Notes under the pieces: generated by a model
Database searches by the model: none
What the model was told of the DNA's origin: nothing
The model's input: the letters and a program-made list of their open reading frames with translations, nothing else
Program-made: the position numbers and the translations under genes
Shown here: positions 59,271 to 64,000 of the stretch, one piece after another
How positions within the stretch are numbered: the stretch's first letter is position 1
Layout: each line of letters opens with the position of its first letter
Assembly (NCBI GenBank): GCA_028455995.1
Contig: JABELC010000003.1
Location: forward strand, 3,286,001-3,350,000
DNA: 64,000 bases
Direction: 5' to 3'
DNA from: Scleromitrula shiraiana
Taxonomy: Eukaryota > Ascomycota > Leotiomycetes > Helotiales > Sclerotiniaceae

Positions 59271-62200
59271 TGGGTTGATATATCATTTTATTATTAACTC
59301 ACTAGCTAAAGTCTTAATCCCATAAAGGGAAATATATATCAACTATTAATTATATAATTACATTAGTCCTAATATAAAATAATCTTTATCCAGCAATTAT
59401 TTTAATATACTTTTTTATCAATATATTAATTATCTATATTAATTTGATTACCCTTTATTTTATATTATATATATATAATTATTTTATTATATTCTGTATT
59501 TTAAATATTTTTATACGAAGTATTTCGACAAAATGTTGATATTTAATTAATATTAATGATTTAATTAAATTATCTATTATTATTTTTTCAATTAGAATGA
59601 ATTATAAGTCAATATGTTTTTGCATAATTTATTTTTAAATAAAATGATATTTTATAATTATATGTTTTGTGTATTAATGAATTTCTAGATTTTTTGCAAA
59701 TATTAGATTTTTTTAATTATTATTGTAAAGTGTGATATATGTAATATTATTATTATTATATTTAATTTTAGTTAAAAATTGTTATATTTATAAGATTTTT
59801 ATTAATATTTTAGTTAAATTATAATATTTTAATTTGATTAAAGAAAATATAATAGTAATTTGTTTTTTAGATTATATTAAAATAATATTTTTATATATAA
59901 AGTAAATATATTTAAAATGTTTTTTTTAATTGTGATATTATTAGTATAATTTAAGTCACTATAGTTTTTAATATGTTTATTAATTATTTTATTATAGATT
60001 ATAGTATAATTAATTATTTTAGATATGTATTAATAAACTCTATTATAAACTAATATATAAATAATTATTAAATTAGTTAAAAATTTGTATAGAATTTCAA
60101 TTGTAAATAAGATATTGGCTTAAATATAGAAAAATCCAAATAATTTTATTTTTAATTAATATTTAGTAATGAATTTTAATATTGTTATTTTAGTATTTAG
60201 TATTATTAGATTTATAATTTCTAATATTATTAATATGGGTTTTGATTTGTAATTATTAAAATTAAACTTTTTTAATATTTTTTATATATAAGTATCTTAA
60301 TATAAAATAATAGTCTTTTTTTCTTTATTTCTAATAATTTTAACGTTTAAAAAATAGATGATAAATCCGAAATTTTTTATTTTAGATATTTTCATCAAGT
60401 TTTATTTAACTTGATTAATCGGCTATTATTTATTAATTATAAAAAAATCATTAATATAAATATATATAATGATTTTTATAGTAGAGTTATAATATATATA
60501 ATTATTAATATTAAGGGGCTTAAATTCTATATTAATAAATTTGATATATAATGTGTTTTATTATAATTATAAAGATTATTTTAATCTATATAAAGTTTTT
60601 AATAATATATATATTTATAAAATATCGTTATTAGTAAAATTGAATATGATTTTATTTTTAGTTTAATATAGTGGTAGTTTAATAAAAACAAATTTATCAA
60701 ATTTATTATTTAAAAATACTATAATGATATTTATTTATTTAATTTCGAGATCGTTTTTTATTATCAATATTATAAGGGTTTTTTATATAGTTATTTTATA
60801 TATTTTTATATATATTTAGTTATAATTTTTTTTATATTTTTATTTATATCCTTAAATAATTTAATAAATTTTATATTTAATAATTTTTCTTTCTTTATTA
60901 TATTTTTATTTAAAAATAAATTTATTTTGTAAAATTTTATATTTGTTGATAATATTAAATACTTTAAATTTCTTAATTAATCTAAATATTTTATTATTAT
61001 ATAGCAATTTGTATTCTAATTTGATAATTTTGATTTAATGTTTTTTTTTAGGTTTATTAATATCTTTTTTAAAGTTTTAAGATTGTTGTTATTATTATAA
61101 TATATTATATTAAATATAACAAATATCATTTATATATTATATAAAAATCAAATAATTTTATCAATATTAATTAATAATATTTTTTTTTTATTTTTTAAGC
61201 TTGTTAATCAATCTTATTCTTTTTTGAATTCAAATAAAATAGAAAATAAAACTTTATTAATAATATTAATATTATTATTATTATTGAATATTTGATTAAA
61301 TAATTTTTTGTTTTTAATTTTTATATATTTATTTATATCAAATAGCTTTTTTAATATATTAATAATAAACTTATCAAATTATATATATTAAAAATTATCT
61401 ATTAATTCCAAAATATCATTGTTATTATTTTCTTTACTTTAAAAATTAGTAATAATATTATTATCTAGATTAATAATCAAATTTTTTTTATCAAATTGAA
61501 TATTTAAAATTTATACAATTTTTTCTTTAACTTATATTAAAATATATATACGATATATATAATTACTTTTAAAATTTATTAAAATATTGATTTTAGTGTA
61601 TAGAATAAGTTTTTGATTAAAAATGCATTTTTCTTTTAAAATATGCATATATACTTTATAGTCTAATACATGTAAATATGCAATTAAAGATTTATTATTA
61701 TGGTCTAGATTAATTTAATTTATAAATGTTTTATATAGAATTATCTCTTTAATTAAGATAATTATAATTTAATTTATAATATAAATTATATTTTAATATA
61801 TTTTTAGTTAAAGTATTAAAAGTATTTCTTTGTTAATTATAATTATTTATATCTTTTTAAATAAAATGCGAATTGATTGTTTTGAAATTTCGTTTTAATT
61901 TAGGGTATATAGTATAGTAAGTTTAATTATTAAACTAATATCATTAACAAGTTTATTTAAATTATTTATATTGTATTTTTTGTTTTCATCTAATCTCTAT
62001 TTTATAGATTTTTAATTGTATTAAAATTCGAATTGCTTTATAGTAGTTTGTAGGGTTAATTTAATGCTCTCTTTGTATTTATAAATATAGATTTATCTAA
62101 ATCGAAATGTTTTATTAATAATAATGGTAATATATTAATATTTATTAATATTAATTAGATTGATTTTAATAATGTTGATATATAAAAACTCAAAGATTTT

Positions 62201-64000
62201 AATTAATTTTAAATTAATAGTTTTTTATAATATTCAATATAATTTTGTTAATTTATATATTTTGTAGACTTTTTTTTTATTTTTAGAATATTCTATTAAA
62301 TCTTTAATAAATAATCTTTTTACTATTTTTTGAGTTGTTTTAATATTTTTTTTAAAAAAATATCTAAATCATTTATGCTAAATATTTATATTAATATATT
62401 TTTTGTAAATATTAATATTTAGGGATAGTATTAGAAATGCTAAATAGATTATTGTTTTATTTTATAATTAAATAATAATATATATATCTAAATTTATTTA
62501 GAAATAAGTAATTTTTTTATTATTTTATATATAATTATATTATATATATCCATTATTTTTTTATTATATTATACTTAAAAATAGTTTTAATAATAATTTA
62601 TTAAAATATAAAATATCTTAATATAGAAAAAGTATTTTAAATTTATTTTTTATAAAGTATTTCAATATAACTTTGTTTATTTTTATAAAATAAATTATCT
62701 TATTTATTAATAATAACCTAAATTTCTTTGATTTATATAATATAAATTCTTAAGATATAATGAACTTTAATATATTTTATATATAATAATATAAAGTATT
62801 AATATTATAAATTTAGATATATTTATATTAAATATTTATAACAATATTTAAGGTTAATTTATTATTAAATAAATCATATAAAAAACTTTTAATTATTATA
62901 AATAATATTATTATTATTATTTTAAAGTTTTTATAATTATCAAACTTTTTTTTATTGTTTAAATTTGAGGTTTTATTATTAAATTTATCATCTAATACTT
63001 TATTTTTGATTTTAATCTAGATTTTCTATTTAATACTGTTTTTATCCTTCTATTTCTTTTTTATATCAATATTCTTTAAATTATTTAAATATATACTAGA
63101 GTTATAAAATCGAATTAAATTAAAATCAAGATTATTATAATAAATATATAAATTAGATTTATTAAAGTAATTAAAATTATTAAAATTATTTTATTTAAAT
63201 ATAGCTTTTTTTTTTTATAAAACTCCTTAATTTTTATTATTAAAAAATATTATTTTATCTTTTAAATTTTCGATTTATTAAGTTTCATTGATAAAATCGA
63301 TTATAAAATTCTTTACTATATTGAATTTATCTATTTTTAAATTTTAAATAATAAAGCGTTATTATTTTGCCTAAATAAAAAACTTTTTATTTATTATTAT
63401 AATAAATTATATATATTAAATTATTACATTTAATATTAACTTCACCTTAATAAATTTTACAAATAATTAGCGAACTACGATAATTATTTTTTAAATATTT
63501 TTAAAATTATTTATATTTATCTAATTATATTTAATTAATTTATTATAATTAAAAATATAATCTTTATTTTTATATTGATATTTAAAAGCTTTAATCATTT
63601 TTTAAATTATTTTTTTATTTTTGATTAACCCTATTAAACCAATATAAAAAGATTAATAAATAATAATATATATTTTCACATTTTTTTTATTTTATTCCTC
63701 TCAAACCTTAATTTTTGCTTTAATTATAAACGTTATAGAATCAATATCTTTTAATATTATTACTTTTTTTTTAATAATTTTTCTTAATTTATTTATATTA
63801 ACAATATCCTTAATATTTTTAATCTAATATAAATAATTTTTTTTCTCTTTAAAATATTACTTTAAATTCATCTATAAAATAAATAATGATAAATTTGATT
63901 TTATTATTGAGTTGATTAAGTTTGTTAATAAAAATAAAGATGGTAATCTTGAAGGTTATTGTGATAGCAATTAATAAAGAGAAATTAAAGAAGATAACGA
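59271..64000. mobile_element. AT-rich, ORF-free block, probable RIP-degraded transposon relic
   Basis: From about 59270 the base composition changes abruptly to almost pure A and T, with isolated G and C. No open reading frame of 60 codons exists on either strand over 4.7 kb, and TA and TTA/TAA words saturate the sequence. This is the usual appearance of repeats mutated by RIP (C to T on both strands) in Pezizomycotina. The element type cannot be read. Near the right edge (about 63950-63990) one frame gives NLEGYCDSN followed by stops, faintly like the RNase H region of Copia elements. The block continues beyond the window. Confidence 0.7.

Noticed and set aside
59271..64000. AT-rich block as inserted mitochondrial DNA
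   Set aside because: Fungal mitochondrial DNA would show long open frames and tRNA genes; this block has neither and is more AT-rich. RIP relic is a better fit.

Overview
The window reads as nuclear DNA of a filamentous ascomycete (Pezizomycotina). Genes carry several short GT-AG introns of about 50-75 bases, and they include fungal-specific families such as DASH Dad4, DUF7918 and a Taz1/TRF-like telomere protein. Intergenic DNA is rich in microsatellites. The last 4.7 kb is an extremely AT-rich, ORF-free block of the kind left by repeat-induced point mutation (RIP). A Leotiomycete such as a Botrytis or Sclerotinia relative fits (exo-polygalacturonase, several secreted proteins, AT-rich islands), but that placement is inference.

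Layout. 0-10.7 kb is a compact housekeeping cluster: DAD4 (-) and IES6 (+) diverge from one 271-base promoter; GOT1 (+) and YKT6 (-) converge; YKT6 and the large RNA helicase SLH1 (+) diverge from a 303-base promoter. 11-32 kb is looser: an aquaporin (-), a PA-TM-RING ubiquitin ligase (+), a Vps62-family protein (+), a TRF/Taz1-like telomere protein (-), a Gdt1-type cation transporter (+) and a secreted Ser/Ala-rich protein (-), separated by 1-3 kb of repeat-bearing DNA. 32-36 kb is empty. 36-46 kb holds methionine sulfoxide reductase A (+), two same-strand DUF7918 paralogues (-), cactin (+) and a forkhead transcription factor (+). 46-59 kb is accessory-like: an exo-polygalacturonase (+), the end-joining factor Nej1/XLF (+) and a secreted lysozyme-like protein with an apparent frameshift (-), with several repeat arrays between them. 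From about 59.27 kb to the end is the AT-rich relic.

Functional themes are chromosome biology (DAD4 kinetochore, IES6 chromatin remodelling, telomere protein, NEJ1 repair), Golgi traffic and ion homeostasis (GOT1, YKT6, GDT1, VPS62), RNA quality control and splicing (SLH1, cactin), and interaction with the outside (aquaporin, GH28, two secreted proteins). I see no biosynthetic cluster, CRISPR array, rRNA or convincing canonical tRNA. The features least explained by known genes are a tandem array whose units carry perfect tRNA A-box matches (54.84-55.74 kb), an adjacent hairpin-rich element (54.58-54.76 kb), a nested tandem repeat (48.43-48.96 kb) and a diverged dispersed repeat present at 48.1 and 59.1 kb. 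Spans for spliced genes run from start to stop codon; exon coordinates are in the evidence.
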